A stretch of 64,000 nucleotides of DNA from an uncultured Planctomycetota bacterium (lineage in GTDB: Bacteria > Planctomycetota > Phycisphaerae > UBA1845 > Fen-1342). Below, piece by piece: positions 42,973 through 51,831 of this stretch. The position numbers and the translations under genes are program-made. Position 1 is the stretch's first letter; the number at the start of each line of letters is the position of its first letter. The notes beneath the pieces were generated by a model. It saw nothing but the letters and a program-made list of their open reading frames with translations. It searched no databases and was not told where the DNA came from. The stretch is taken from positions 122,205-186,204 of the forward strand of contig CAADGL010000009.1 in the NCBI GenBank assembly GCA_900696525.1. The letters run 5' to 3'.

Positions 42973-44310
42973 ATGAGCACCAGGCGGCTCGGGATCATCG
43001 TCGGCGGCGGACCGGCGCCGGGAATCAACGCGGTGATCGGGGCGGCGACGATCGAGGCCGTCAACCGCGGCTTCGAGGTCTACGGAATCTACGACGGCTT
43101 CCAGTGGCTGGCCTCGGAGGCCTTCGCGCCGGAGGTGCACGCGCAGCGCCTGCGGATCACCAACGTGGCCCGCATTCACTTCGAGGGCGGCTCGATCCTG
43201 CGCACCTCGCGCACCAGCCTGCTCCAGGCCGAGAAAGCCGCGCTCGGCAAGCCCGTGGCTCCCAACACCAAGCGCATCAGCATCGTCCTGGCGAATCTCA
43301 AGCGCATGGGCATCGACCACCTGCTGACGATCGGCGGCGACGACACGGCGCTCAGCGCCCGCTTCGTGTGCGATGCGGCGGAGCAGCGCATCCGCCTGGT
43401 GCACGTCCCGAAGACCATCGACAACGACCTGCCGCTGCCGCACGACGTGCCGACCTTCGGGTTCTCGACGGCCCGCTACATCGGGACGAACCTGGTCAAG
43501 AACCTGATGCGCGATTCGCAAACGACCGGCCGCTGGTACTTCGTGAAGACCATGGGCCGCAGCGCCGGCTGGCTGGCCTCGACCATCGGCCTGTCGGTCG
43601 GCGCCACCGTGACGCTGATCCCCGAGGAGTTTCCCGCGCGCATCAGGCTGCGCTACCTGCTCGACGTCCTCGAGGGCGCCATCCTGAAACGCCGCGTGCA
43701 GGGCCGGCCCGACGGCGTCGCGCTGCTGGCCGAAGGCCTGGTCTACCGGCTGGGCGACGTGGACGAGCTCGCCGGCGTGCTCGGCCACGCGGTCGAGGTC
43801 GACGCCGTCGGCAACCCCAAGCTCGCCGACATCGATCTCGAGGGCCTGGTGCGCGACGAGATCAAGGCGCGCTTCAGGGCCCGCGGCCAGAAGCTCGACA
43901 TCGTCGCCCTCGACCTCGGCTACGAGCTGCGCTCCGCCGACCCCACGCCCTTCGACATGGGCTATTGCCGGGCGCTCGGCTACTACAGCATCTGGATGCT
44001 CATGAACGGCCAGGACCACGCCGCCGGCCGCATGGTCAGCATCGTCAACGGCAACCTGGAGCCGATCGACCTGCACGCGCTGATCGACCCGGCGACGAAC
44101 CGCACGCGCATCCGCCAGGTCGATGTGCGCAGCGACATGTACCGCGTCGCCCGTGCCTACCAGATCCGCCTGGAGCGCGCCGACCTCGAAGATCCCGAGA
44201 TGCTCGCGCGCCTCGCCTCTGAGGCGCAGATGTCGCCGGACGAGTTCTTCAAGAGATTCCAGCGGGCCGCCACGCGACTCGTTGACGGCCTGCCCGAGGC
44301 CGATGAATAG
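42973..44310 (+). CDS. pfp: Phosphofructokinase, pyrophosphate-type by active-site residues
   Basis: The enzyme phosphorylates fructose 6-phosphate in glycolysis. The 445-residue protein is a PFK family A member (GGGPAPGINAVIGA, PKTIDNDLPL, KTMGRSAGWLAS). The phosphoryl-donor signature reads GGDDT, and Lys precedes TIDND; in this family those residues favour pyrophosphate over ATP (family knowledge). A PPi enzyme would make the step reversible and fits with the membrane pyrophosphatase in this window. The start at 42973 is the first Met of the family-like region. The end overlaps the peroxidase gene by eight bases. Confidence 0.88.
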   Translation: MSTRRLGIIVGGGPAPGINAVIGAATIEAVNRGFEVYGIYDGFQWLASEAFAPEVHAQRLRITNVARIHFEGGSILRTSRTSLLQAEKAALGKPVAPNTKRISIVLANLKRMGIDHLLTIGGDDTALSARFVCDAAEQRIRLVHVPKTIDNDLPLPHDVPTFGFSTARYIGTNLVKNLMRDSQTTGRWYFVKTMGRSAGWLASTIGLSVGATVTLIPEEFPARIRLRYLLDVLEGAILKRRVQGRPDGVALLAEGLVYRLGDVDELAGVLGHAVEVDAVGNPKLADIDLEGLVRDEIKARFRARGQKLDIVALDLGYELRSADPTPFDMGYCRALGYYSIWMLMNGQDHAAGRMVSIVNGNLEPIDLHALIDPATNRTRIRQVDVRSDMYRVARAYQIRLERADLEDPEMLARLASEAQMSPDEFFKRFQRAATRLVDGLPEADE

Positions 44311-45664
44311 GCGCCCGGCCATTGGGCTCTGCACGGCGCTCGCCGTGCTGGCCGCGAGCGCGCGCGGCGCCGACCCTGAGCCGCCCAGCGCCCAGGCGCC
44401 GCTGGAGTTCACCGCCCGCGAGCGGCAGTTGATCGCGCGCCACTCGCCCTTGCCGCCGCCCCCGCCCGACCCGACCAACGCCTTCGCCGACGATCCGCGC
44501 GCGGCGGTCCTCGGGCAGATGCTCTTTTTTGACACGCGCCTCTCGGGTGACGGGCGGCACGCGTGCGCGACCTGTCATCAACCCGCGAAAGGCCTGGCCG
44601 ACGGCCTGCCGCTGGGCGAGGGGCTGTCGCGCGGCGTCCGGCACACGCAGGGTCTCTGGAACGTGGCCTACAACCGCTGGTTTTTCTGGGACGGCCGGGC
44701 CGACACCCTCTGGGCCCAGGCGCTGGAGCCGATCGAGCGGCCCGACGAGATGGGCGGCTCGCGCGTGCAGGCGGCGCGGCTGATCGCCGAGGCGCCGGCG
44801 CTGCGCAGCGCGTACGAGCGCGTCTTCGGACCGCTGCCCGACGCGGTCGCGGCGGCGTCGCTGCCGCGCGCCGGCCGTCCGGTCGCCGGAGACGCGGCGC
44901 ACGAGCACGATCGGGCCTGGCGCGGCCTGAGCGCCGCCCAGCGCGCAGGCGTCGATCGGGTCTTTGCGAACGTCGGCAAGGCGATTGCCGCCTATGAGCG
45001 CCGCCTGGTCAGCCGCCGCTCCGCGTTCGACGTCTTCGCCGAGGGGCTGGCCACGGGGGATGTCGAGAAGCAAGCCGCGCTCTCGCCGGCGGCGCAGCGC
45101 GGGCTGCGGCTGTTCCTGGGCCGCGGCAACTGCCGGCTGTGCCACAGCGGGCCGAACTTCAGCGACGGCGAGTTCCACAACGTCCGCGTCCCTCCGCTGG
45201 GCGGCGGAGCGCCGAAAGATGCTGGACGCTACGACGGGCTGCGCGCCCTGCTGGCCAACCCCTTCAACGCACGAGGGGAGTTCAGCGACCAGCGCGACGG
45301 GCCAGCGGCGGGCCGGCTCGCGCTGCTGGAGCGCCGGCCGAGCGACTGGGGACTCTTCAAGACCCCCACGCTGCGAAACGTGGCCCTGACGGCGCCCTAC
45401 ATGCACCAGGGCCAGTTCGACACGCTACAGCGCGTCATCGAGCACTATTCCACGTTCAACGATGCGCTGCCCGCCGGTCACCACGAGGTCGATCGCACGC
45501 TCGAGCCCCTGCGGCTGACGCCCGGCGAAGCCGCCGACCTGCTCGCGTTCCTGGAGTCGCTGACGGACGTGGCGATCGACCCCGCGCTGCTGCGCCCACC
45601 GGCCGGTGCGGCCGTCGACGGCCCCCGGGGGCGCGGCGGCGCGAAGGATCCGAATGCACCCTGA
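44303..45664 (+). CDS. Di-haem cytochrome c peroxidase (MauG/CcpA family)
   Basis: The 453-residue exported protein has a signal peptide (IGLCTALAVLAASARGA) and two c-type haem sites, C88-ATC-H92 and C277-RLC-H281, with the usual FFDTRLSGDGRHACATCH and TPTLRNVALTAPYMHQG segments. Such periplasmic enzymes reduce hydrogen peroxide or modify proteins. The ATG overlaps the stop of the phosphofructokinase gene (ATGAATAG), implying coupled translation, though no shared function is evident. A low-complexity tail ends the protein. Confidence 0.92.
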   Translation: MNRRPAIGLCTALAVLAASARGADPEPPSAQAPLEFTARERQLIARHSPLPPPPPDPTNAFADDPRAAVLGQMLFFDTRLSGDGRHACATCHQPAKGLADGLPLGEGLSRGVRHTQGLWNVAYNRWFFWDGRADTLWAQALEPIERPDEMGGSRVQAARLIAEAPALRSAYERVFGPLPDAVAAASLPRAGRPVAGDAAHEHDRAWRGLSAAQRAGVDRVFANVGKAIAAYERRLVSRRSAFDVFAEGLATGDVEKQAALSPAAQRGLRLFLGRGNCRLCHSGPNFSDGEFHNVRVPPLGGGAPKDAGRYDGLRALLANPFNARGEFSDQRDGPAAGRLALLERRPSDWGLFKTPTLRNVALTAPYMHQGQFDTLQRVIEHYSTFNDALPAGHHEVDRTLEPLRLTPGEAADLLAFLESLTDVAIDPALLRPPAGAAVDGPRGRGGAKDPNAP

Positions 45665-45769
45665 ATCCCGAGCGGCCTGCGCGAGGCTCCTGCACGAAAC
45701 ACCAGGACACGGGAGAAACCGGCCCCTAACACAACGTGAGTCGTCCGGCGCAACCGCTTCCTCACGGGC

Positions 45770-45809
45770 GCGGCTCGGAGCTTGGCGCCGCGGCTCGGAG
45801 CTTGGGGCC
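45770..45809. repeat. Two tandem 20-base repeats
   Basis: GCGGCTCGGAGCTTGG[CG]GCC is present twice in a row in the gap between convergent genes, with CTCACGGGC just before. The unit looks like a dispersed planctomycete intergenic phrase (inference). Confidence 0.6.
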
Positions 45810-45833
45810 GCGTCGGATGGCTCCCGGCGGAGC

Positions 45834-47042
45834 CTACGGAAACGGCCTGACGTTCCGCACGCCGCCCGTGGCCAGGTCGTACACCGTCAGCACGCCGCTC
45901 GACGAATCGAGCACCGCGGCGTAGTTCGGCGTGAGCACGCCGGCCGGGGGCGTCGCGTCAAACACTCCCTCGCGCCGCAGCGTGACGACCGCGTTCTCCG
46001 AGCCGCCGACGGTCAGCAACGCGACGACGTGGGTCTCGCGGTAGTCGCCCGGCGCCAGGCCTGTGCCGCGGCGCTCGACTGCGACGCGGTCGATAAGCAG
46101 CCCGCCCGCGCCGGCGTCGAGCACGCTGACGTAGGTGTTGCCCGACTCGTCGCGCGGCAGCTCCAGCTCGGCGACGGTCGTCACCTCGCGCGTATCGAGA
46201 TCGACCGCGCGCACGCGGTAGCCGTTGCCGTCTTCGAGCCACTCGACCCACCCGGCCCGCCGTCCGTCGGCGAAGAGGCCGAGGCCGGCGTCGCGGCCGG
46301 CGGCCGTCACCAGCGTGCGCCGCAGGCCGCTGTCCAGCGCGACGGCGTCGATGGTCTGTGAAGCGAGGAACTCCGAAAGCGGCTGCGTCAGCGGGTTGAA
46401 GCTGGGAATGCCGCGGAAGACGATTTCGCCGCCGACCAGCACGGCCCCGTCGTCGCCGAAGCTCGTCGCGACGCGGTCGATCAGCAGCAGGCTGCCGAGG
46501 CGCAGGTGAAGCACGGCCAGCAGCGCGCCGCCGGCGCCGTCGGTGCGCTGCACGGAGACGACCAGGCGATCGCCGTCAAGCAACACGAGCGAGACGTAGC
46601 CGCTGTCCGACACACCCTCGAAATGGCGCGTCTCGCTGCCGGTCGCAAGCTCGACCACGACGACGGCGCCGCTGTTCGGGTCGATCGTCGCACGCCAGTC
46701 CGCGTTGGACAGCGGCCCGCTTCCGGCCCCGCGCCCGCTGCCGCCGAAGACGACTTCCGGCGGAAGCTCCTCCTCGACGGGCGTGACGGTCAGCGTCGCG
46801 AGGTCCACGGTGACGGCGCGGTAGGTCGGGAGGCCGATGGCCTCGGGATCGGAGAAGTTCGCCGGGTTGAACGCGCCAGGCGGCAGTTGCGGCTTGGCCA
46901 GCGTCAGCTCGTCGCCGACAACCTTCGCGATCATGGGGGCCTCAACAGCGGCTCGGAGATCCTCGGCGGTCGGAAGGGGGAAGCCGCAGCCGGACAAAGC
47001 GAGGAGCAGTGGACCAGCAAGGACGAATCTCGACGAGCACAT
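45834..47042 (-). CDS. Lipoprotein of unknown function, probable beta-propeller or beta-rich repeat
   Basis: The 402-residue protein has a lipoprotein signal (LAGPLLLALSGC, Cys at residue 19). The rest is rich in alternating strands with repeated patterns such as YVSLVLLDGDRLVVSV, LGSLLLIDRVATSFGDDG, NGYRVRAVDLDTREVTTVAE and GVLTVYDLATG, consistent with a propeller-like structure. No named family is recognised. AGGAG precedes the ATG. It diverges from rpmI. Confidence 0.7.
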   Translation of the reverse strand: MCSSRFVLAGPLLLALSGCGFPLPTAEDLRAAVEAPMIAKVVGDELTLAKPQLPPGAFNPANFSDPEAIGLPTYRAVTVDLATLTVTPVEEELPPEVVFGGSGRGAGSGPLSNADWRATIDPNSGAVVVVELATGSETRHFEGVSDSGYVSLVLLDGDRLVVSVQRTDGAGGALLAVLHLRLGSLLLIDRVATSFGDDGAVLVGGEIVFRGIPSFNPLTQPLSEFLASQTIDAVALDSGLRRTLVTAAGRDAGLGLFADGRRAGWVEWLEDGNGYRVRAVDLDTREVTTVAELELPRDESGNTYVSVLDAGAGGLLIDRVAVERRGTGLAPGDYRETHVVALLTVGGSENAVVTLRREGVFDATPPAGVLTPNYAAVLDSSSGVLTVYDLATGGVRNVRPFP

Positions 47043-47228
47043 GGCGGGCTCCTGAGAAGGGCAGAACGGTGTTCAGATGCCGAATTCTATGGTATTGGGC
47101 AAGGGTCCTCCATCGCTCCCCGGGGGCCGCTGGCGGCCGCCGGAGCACGCGCATCCGCGGCCCCTTGCATCGGCGGCCCGCGGGTGTTAGGCTGCTTGGC
47201 TCGAAACAACGTCGGGAAGGGTGCCGCG

Positions 47229-47426
47229 ATGCCGAAGCAGAAGCCCCACAAGGGGACGCGAAAACGAATGCACGTAACGGCCCGCAAGAAGGTCATCCGC
47301 AAGAAGTCCTTCGCGGGCCACCTGATGAGCGGCAAGAGCGGCCGGCGGCGTCAGCGCCTGCGCCGGCGCGCCGCCCTGAAGGGCGCGTTTGTCCAGCGCG
47401 TGCTGCGAGTGCTGTGCGCCGAGTGA
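47229..47426 (+). CDS. rpmI: 50S ribosomal protein bL35
   Basis: The 65-residue basic protein has the bL35 pattern: PKQKPHKGTRKRMHVTARKK followed by SFAGHLMSGKSGRRRQRL and a helical end. It precedes rplT by 53 bases, as is usual. The common first gene of this operon, infC, is not upstream; instead a divergent lipoprotein gene is found. No obvious leader structure is seen. Confidence 0.92.
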   Translation: MPKQKPHKGTRKRMHVTARKKVIRKKSFAGHLMSGKSGRRRQRLRRRAALKGAFVQRVLRVLCAE

Positions 47427-47479
47427 GCGGAGCCGGCGGGCGGCCGGGATTCACGATCGGGTTCTGAAGGAGTTGAGTC

Positions 47480-47842
47480 ATGCGTGTACGACCAGGGGCT
47501 GCCACTCGCCGTCGCCGCAAGCGCATGCTGCGGGCCGCCAGCGGTTTCTGGGGCACGCGCAGCAAGCTGTTCCGCGTCGCCAAGCAGCACGTCATGCGGG
47601 CTCAGCGCTACGCCTTCCGCGATCGCCGGCGGCGCAAGCGCGAGTTCCGGGCGCTGTGGATCACGCGCGTGACGGCGGCGTGCGAGGCGCGCGGCATGTC
47701 CTACAGCCACTTCATGGGCGGCCTGCGCAAGGCCAACATCGCCCTCAACCGCAAGATGCTCAGCGAGGTCGCCATCGCCGATCCGGTCGCGTTCGACCAG
47801 CTGGTGGCGCTGGCGCGCCAGGGACTGGCCGCCGCGGCGTAG
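47480..47842 (+). CDS. rplT: 50S ribosomal protein bL20
   Basis: bL20 binds 23S rRNA early in large-subunit assembly and in some bacteria represses its own operon. The 120-residue protein shows the basic N-terminal helix (TRRRRKRMLRAASGFWGTRS), YAFRDRRRRKREFRALWITR and SYSHFMGGLRKANIALNRKM. AAGGAG precedes the ATG. It forms an operon with rpmI. Confidence 0.96.
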   Translation: MRVRPGAATRRRRKRMLRAASGFWGTRSKLFRVAKQHVMRAQRYAFRDRRRRKREFRALWITRVTAACEARGMSYSHFMGGLRKANIALNRKMLSEVAIADPVAFDQLVALARQGLAAAA

Positions 47843-47922
47843 CGCAGTCCGCATTGCGAGCCGCGAGCGCAAGCGCGTCGTCACCGGCGGCGCACGCATC
47901 GTGGGCCGCCCTGCGACGCCCT

Positions 47923-48576
47923 TCATGAAACCGACGACTCGTCCAACCGGCGCTCCTCACCGCGCAGCACGCGGCCGATGTTGCCGGCGTGCCGCACGAC
48001 GATCAGCGCCCCGAGCAGGGCCGATACCGCCTGCAACGGCCAGAGCACGGCCATGCTCAGTTCCGGGTCGGCCAGAACATACACCATGAAGGCGAGCGGA
48101 AACGCCGCCGCGATGGCCAGAGACCCCAGCGAGACGTGCCCGGTCGCCACGCGCACGATCGTGAACGCCAGCAAAGCGGCGATCATCGGCACGGTGTAGT
48201 ACGGGAAAACGCCCAAAGCCACGCCGATCGTCGTGGACACGCCCTTTCCGCCGCGAAAGCCCAGGTAGATCGGGAAGGTGTGGCCCAGCACGGCCGCGAC
48301 CCCGACGCCCAGCCAGCCCAGCAGATCGCCCACCGCCGGCGTTGCCGGAACCAGCCACAGCCCGGTCGCCAGCGCCGGCACGAAGCCCTTGAGCACGTCG
48401 AGCAGCAGGCAAAGCCGCCCCCAGCGCCGGCCGACGACGCGCGCCACGTTGGTCGCGCCGATGTTGCCGCTGCCGAGCCGCCTCACGTCTTTTCCGTGGG
48501 CCAGGCCGATCAGCAGGCCGAAGGGGATTGCGCCGAGCAGGTAGGCGGCGGCGATCATCGCGACAAAGGGCATCAT
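47923..48576 (-). CDS. plsY: Glycerol-3-phosphate acyltransferase PlsY
   Basis: PlsY transfers the acyl group from acyl-phosphate to glycerol 3-phosphate, the first step of phospholipid synthesis, in the cytoplasmic membrane. The 217-residue protein has about five membrane helices and the three family motifs: IPFGLLIG, GSGNIGATNVARVVGRRWG and FRGGKGVSTTIGV. Length is normal. Two adjacent Met codons form the start. Confidence 0.94.
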   Translation of the reverse strand: MMPFVAMIAAAYLLGAIPFGLLIGLAHGKDVRRLGSGNIGATNVARVVGRRWGRLCLLLDVLKGFVPALATGLWLVPATPAVGDLLGWLGVGVAAVLGHTFPIYLGFRGGKGVSTTIGVALGVFPYYTVPMIAALLAFTIVRVATGHVSLGSLAIAAAFPLAFMVYVLADPELSMAVLWPLQAVSALLGALIVVRHAGNIGRVLRGEERRLDESSVS

Positions 48577-48617
48577 GGGAGCGGGTCGCGCCTCGCGTCA
48601 GGGAATTGAGCTTGCCG

Positions 48618-48824
48618 TCACTCGGTCCCGCCGTCGTCGCGCCGCACGCGCAGCCACGCGGGCCGCAGCCGGTCGCGCAGCCACTCGCCCAGGCGCAACC
48701 CGCGACCGCGCACCTGCGCCGCGTGGTCAAGACGCGCGACGTCGGCGGGCGCGACGCGCGGTCTGCGGCGCCGGCCCAGCCAGCCCGCCGCCGCCCACAG
48801 CAGCGGGGCCGCGAGGCGGCGCAT
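48618..48824 (-). CDS. Small basic protein, unknown function
   Basis: The 68-residue product has a short hydrophobic stretch (LAAPLLWAAAGWL) at the N-terminus and an Arg-rich remainder. Its ATG overlaps the stop of the gene before it by one base (TGATG), which is the main support. No family is recognised. It could be a chance frame. Confidence 0.4.
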   Translation of the reverse strand: MRRLAAPLLWAAAGWLGRRRRPRVAPADVARLDHAAQVRGRGLRLGEWLRDRLRPAWLRVRRDDGGTE

Positions 48825-49414
48825 CAGCGCTGGACGGCGCGGCGCACGCTGGCGTAGACCTCTTCGCGGGAACGGAATTGTGCCGGACGGCTCCATAGTT
48901 GTCGGCGCTCGCGCACGTCGGCGCAGAGCTCGTAGTAGTTCGTCACGTGACTGATGCCGCCCTCGACCAGGTCGCCGCCTTCGAAGCCGACCCGCATCAG
49001 CCACGCGCCCATTTCGTCCTCGTACTCGGCCGGGAAGATCAACACGGTCGCATGCGTGTCCCCCACCTCGCCAGCGGGCAGCCGGGCCAGATGCAGCACC
49101 GCCCGGCAGGGCGGCGGCGACTGCTCCGCAACAGCCGCGAGCCTCCGGTAGTCGGCGGCCGCGGCGGTGGCGTCGTGCCGGTGGAACAGCAGGCCGCTCT
49201 CGAAGCTGAAGCGCTCGCGCGCCACGCCGCGCAGCTCGAACGTGCCGTCGGGGGAGGCGCGGTGGATCTTGTAGATGCGCCCCTCGCGGTAGGCCTCGCT
49301 CTCGAGGAGCAGCGCGATCTCCTCGGCGGTGTAGCCGACGGCGGACCAGTCGCCGAAATCAAAGACGTAGAGGCCGCGGTATCGCTCGGGTTGCTCGACC
49401 TGTGGGAGTTTCAT
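48824..49414 (-). CDS. Hypothetical protein, conserved-looking, no family recognised
   Basis: The 196-residue product is soluble and well balanced in composition (for example RYRGLYVFDFGDWSAVGYTA, EEIALLLESEAYREGRIYKI and SHVTNYYELCADVRERRQLW). It has no signal peptide, membrane helix or catalytic motif I can name. A GGAAGAAG sequence lies upstream of the ATG. Translational coupling with the small basic protein downstream suggests an operon. Confidence 0.7.
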   Translation of the reverse strand: MKLPQVEQPERYRGLYVFDFGDWSAVGYTAEEIALLLESEAYREGRIYKIHRASPDGTFELRGVARERFSFESGLLFHRHDATAAAADYRRLAAVAEQSPPPCRAVLHLARLPAGEVGDTHATVLIFPAEYEDEMGAWLMRVGFEGGDLVEGGISHVTNYYELCADVRERRQLWSRPAQFRSREEVYASVRRAVQR

Positions 49415-49499
49415 GGCGAAGACTTCTTCCGTTCGTGCGTCCGTACCCGCACGAGTATAGGCGGTCGTCGCCGTGGCGGACAGAGCGCGCGAGCCGTCG

Positions 49500-50507
49500 T
49501 CAGCCCTGGGCCTTCCAGCCGTAGGTCGTATACGTGTGGTCGAACGAGCCGTCGGCGTACAGGTCGAGCAGGCCGTAGCCCTCGTCGCAGTTGTAATGCC
49601 GGCCCTTCCACCAGGCGCCGCTGACCGCGCCGTCGCAGATGTACGTCACGCCCTCGTATTCGACCCGGTCGATCTGGTGGATGTGGCCGCTCAGGCAGAC
49701 GCGCACGTTGCGATGCTTGAGGAACAGCTCGCGGATGCGGCGGAAGTCGGTGTGCATCAGCCCGCCGCTGACGTGCCAGGCCTTGCGGCTCTCCTCGTCC
49801 TTGCAGTGCACGTACACGCAGGCCGCCAGTAGCGGGATGTGTGACACGATCAGCACGGGCGTCGACGCCGGCGTGCGCGCCAGGTCGGCCCTCAGCCACT
49901 CGAACTGCTCGTCGTCGAGCCGGCCGATGTAGCCCTCGCCGTTCTGGGTGATGCTGTCGAGCATGATGAAGTGCCAGCCGGCGCGGTCGAAGCTGCGGTG
50001 CCACGACTCCAGGCCGAGCACGTCCATCGCCCATTTCTTGCCGTAGTCGGCCTCGTCGCCGGTGGCCTTGCTCTTCGACTTGTTCCATCCCCAGATGTCG
50101 TGGTTGCCCAGGCCGTGCTCGACCGGCACGCCGCACTCGTGCTTGAAGACGTCGACGAACAGCCCCCACTGCGTCTTGGTGCTTTCGCGCTCCGTCTCAA
50201 AGCCGTCCATGATCAGGTCGCCGCCCGTCAGCACCAGGCCCGGCCGGTCGGGCAGGGCCATCGCGTGCTTCAGACACGCCGCGACGCCCGCCGGCGCGTT
50301 CCGGCCCGGCATGATGTGCATGTCGGTCAGGTGCGCCAGGCGCAGGGCGCGGCGGCGGGCGGCGCCGGGCTCGTCGCCGAAGGCAGGCCGCAGCCCGGCG
50401 CCGGCCAGGGCCGCGCCGGCGGCCAGCGCGCCGGCGCCGCGCAGGAGATCGCGGCGCGTGAGGGCAGCCGGCGGATGCTGGACGGACGAGTCGCGCGAAG
50501 CGGACAT
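49500..50507 (-). CDS. Tat-exported metallophosphoesterase (calcineurin-like)
   Basis: The 335-residue protein starts with a twin-arginine signal (LTRRDLLRGAGALAAGAALA) and has the metallophosphoesterase signature: HLTDMHI, LTGGDLIMDG, GLGNHDIWG, VSHIPLL and LSGHIHQIDR, which supply the two-metal ligands Asp, His, Asn and His. It probably acts on a phosphoester or nucleotide outside the cytoplasm; the substrate is unknown. Of two nearby Met codons I choose the one seven bases after GGAGG. Confidence 0.9.
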   Translation of the reverse strand: MSASRDSSVQHPPAALTRRDLLRGAGALAAGAALAGAGLRPAFGDEPGAARRRALRLAHLTDMHIMPGRNAPAGVAACLKHAMALPDRPGLVLTGGDLIMDGFETERESTKTQWGLFVDVFKHECGVPVEHGLGNHDIWGWNKSKSKATGDEADYGKKWAMDVLGLESWHRSFDRAGWHFIMLDSITQNGEGYIGRLDDEQFEWLRADLARTPASTPVLIVSHIPLLAACVYVHCKDEESRKAWHVSGGLMHTDFRRIRELFLKHRNVRVCLSGHIHQIDRVEYEGVTYICDGAVSGAWWKGRHYNCDEGYGLLDLYADGSFDHTYTTYGWKAQG

Positions 50508-50600
50508 GTTCATACCTCCATCGGGGCCGCGTGGGCCCGGGCGTGGACTTTCAGCGCCGCGCAGGATGCCGGCCGCGTGTCAAGCCTTCGTGAAGGCGGC

Positions 50601-50636
50601 GTCAATGCCACGGTCAATGCCGCGGTCAATGCCGCA
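50601..50636. repeat. Three tandem 12-base repeats spanning the end of etfA
   Basis: GTCAATGCC[AG]C[GA] is repeated three times. On the minus strand each copy holds CATTGA, so the etfA stop codon is itself repeated twice more downstream in the same frame. Confidence 0.75.
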
Positions 50637-51606
50637 GCTTTCGCACTTCCTCCGTCAGCGCCGGGACGACCTTGAACAGGTCGCCCACCACGGCGTAGTC
50701 GGCCACCTTCATCAGCGGCGCTTCCGCGTCGGTGTTGACGGCGACGATCACCTTGCTGCCGCGCATGCCCGCGAGGTGCTGGATGGCGCCGCTGATGCCG
50801 CAGGCGATGTACAGCTTGGGAGTGACGGTCTTGCCCGTCAGGCCCACTTGGCGGCTATGGGGCTGGTAGCCGGCGTCGCAGGCGGCCCGCGAGGCGCCGA
50901 CCGCCGCGTCGAGCTCGCGCGCCAGCTCGTAGATGATCTTGAAGTTCTCTTCGCTCTTCAAGGCGCGCCCGCCCGAGACGATGATGTCCGCCTCGGTCAC
51001 GTCCTTCACCGCGCCGCCGGTCCGGACGATCTCGCGCGTCGAGAGGCGCTCGTCGCCCGCGCCCGCGACGAAGGCCAGCGACTCGCGCGCCGCCGCCCCG
51101 CCGGCGGCGGCCGCCGGGAACGTGTTCGGCCGCACGGAGGCGATGGCGAGCCGATCCGCCGGGAAGTGCACCTGACAGAGCGCCTTGCCGTTGTAGAGCG
51201 GCCGCCGCACGCGCAGCGCCCCCTCGACGACGTCCAGGTCGATCACGTCGGTGGCCAGCGCGCCGCGAAGCCGGGCGGCCACGCGCGGCGCCAGGTCGCG
51301 TCCCATGAAAGTCGCCGGCATGAGCAGCACGCGCGGCGCGACCTTCGCCGCAACGGCCGCCAGCGCCGTGCGATATCTCAAAGCGGAGTACATCGCCAGC
51401 GACGCGTCACTGACCGTCACGATGCGGTCCACGCCCGTCCTGGCCAGCGCCTCGGCCGCCTGGTCCAGCTTGTCGCCCACGAGGCAGGCCACCAACTGCC
51501 CGCCGAGTTTGCCCGCCACGGCGCGGGCCGGCGTTGCGATCTGGGCGACCGCGGCGTGGAGACGGTCGTCGCGCTGTTCCGCGAAGATGAGGACGTCGTT
51601 GCTCAT
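50626..51606 (-). CDS. etfA: Electron transfer flavoprotein, alpha subunit
   Basis: EtfA with EtfB shuttles electrons from flavin dehydrogenases (for example acyl-CoA dehydrogenases) to the quinone pool or other acceptors. The 326-residue protein has the N-terminal Rossmann part and the C-terminal FAD-binding region with [30 protein letters not shown] [40 protein letters not shown] and [24 protein letters not shown] precedes the ATG. It follows etfB, with a small membrane gene between. Confidence 0.95.
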   Translation of the reverse strand: MSNDVLIFAEQRDDRLHAAVAQIATPARAVAGKLGGQLVACLVGDKLDQAAEALARTGVDRIVTVSDASLAMYSALRYRTALAAVAAKVAPRVLLMPATFMGRDLAPRVAARLRGALATDVIDLDVVEGALRVRRPLYNGKALCQVHFPADRLAIASVRPNTFPAAAAGGAAARESLAFVAGAGDERLSTREIVRTGGAVKDVTEADIIVSGGRALKSEENFKIIYELARELDAAVGASRAACDAGYQPHSRQVGLTGKTVTPKLYIACGISGAIQHLAGMRGSKVIVAVNTDAEAPLMKVADYAVVGDLFKVVPALTEEVRKLRH

Positions 51607-51636
51607 GCTGGACCTTCCCGGCTTGAGAGTCTGGCT

Positions 51637-51828
51637 CTAGAAACTGTCCTTCTGAGAGTCCATGGCCCACGAGACGCAGACGGCCAGAACCGACAGACCC
51701 GCGACCACCATGGGCGCACGGGCATACACAAACCCGATCGGGGCGTAGAGGTCAGTCTTGACCGCGCACCAGAGACTCCATGCGGCGAGAATGAGCGCCA
51801 GCAGCAACGCCCCGGTTCGAACGCTCAC
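51637..51828 (-). CDS. Tiny two-helix membrane protein between etfB and etfA
   Basis: The 63-residue product has two hydrophobic helices (about 6-24 and 39-55). Its GTG start comes three bases after the etfB stop and it ends 30 bases before etfA, so it fits the operon. No family is recognised. The small size leaves room for a chance frame. Confidence 0.5.
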   Translation of the reverse strand: MSVRTGALLLALILAAWSLWCAVKTDLYAPIGFVYARAPMVVAGLSVLAVCVSWAMDSQKDSF

Positions 51829-51831
51829 GCG

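Noticed and set aside
40504..44535. A single 1343-codon minus-strand frame covering the fused oxidoreductase and the region antisense to the phosphofructokinase
   Set aside because: Only the part from 42651 onward has coding character and family motifs; the rest is an upstream accidental extension.
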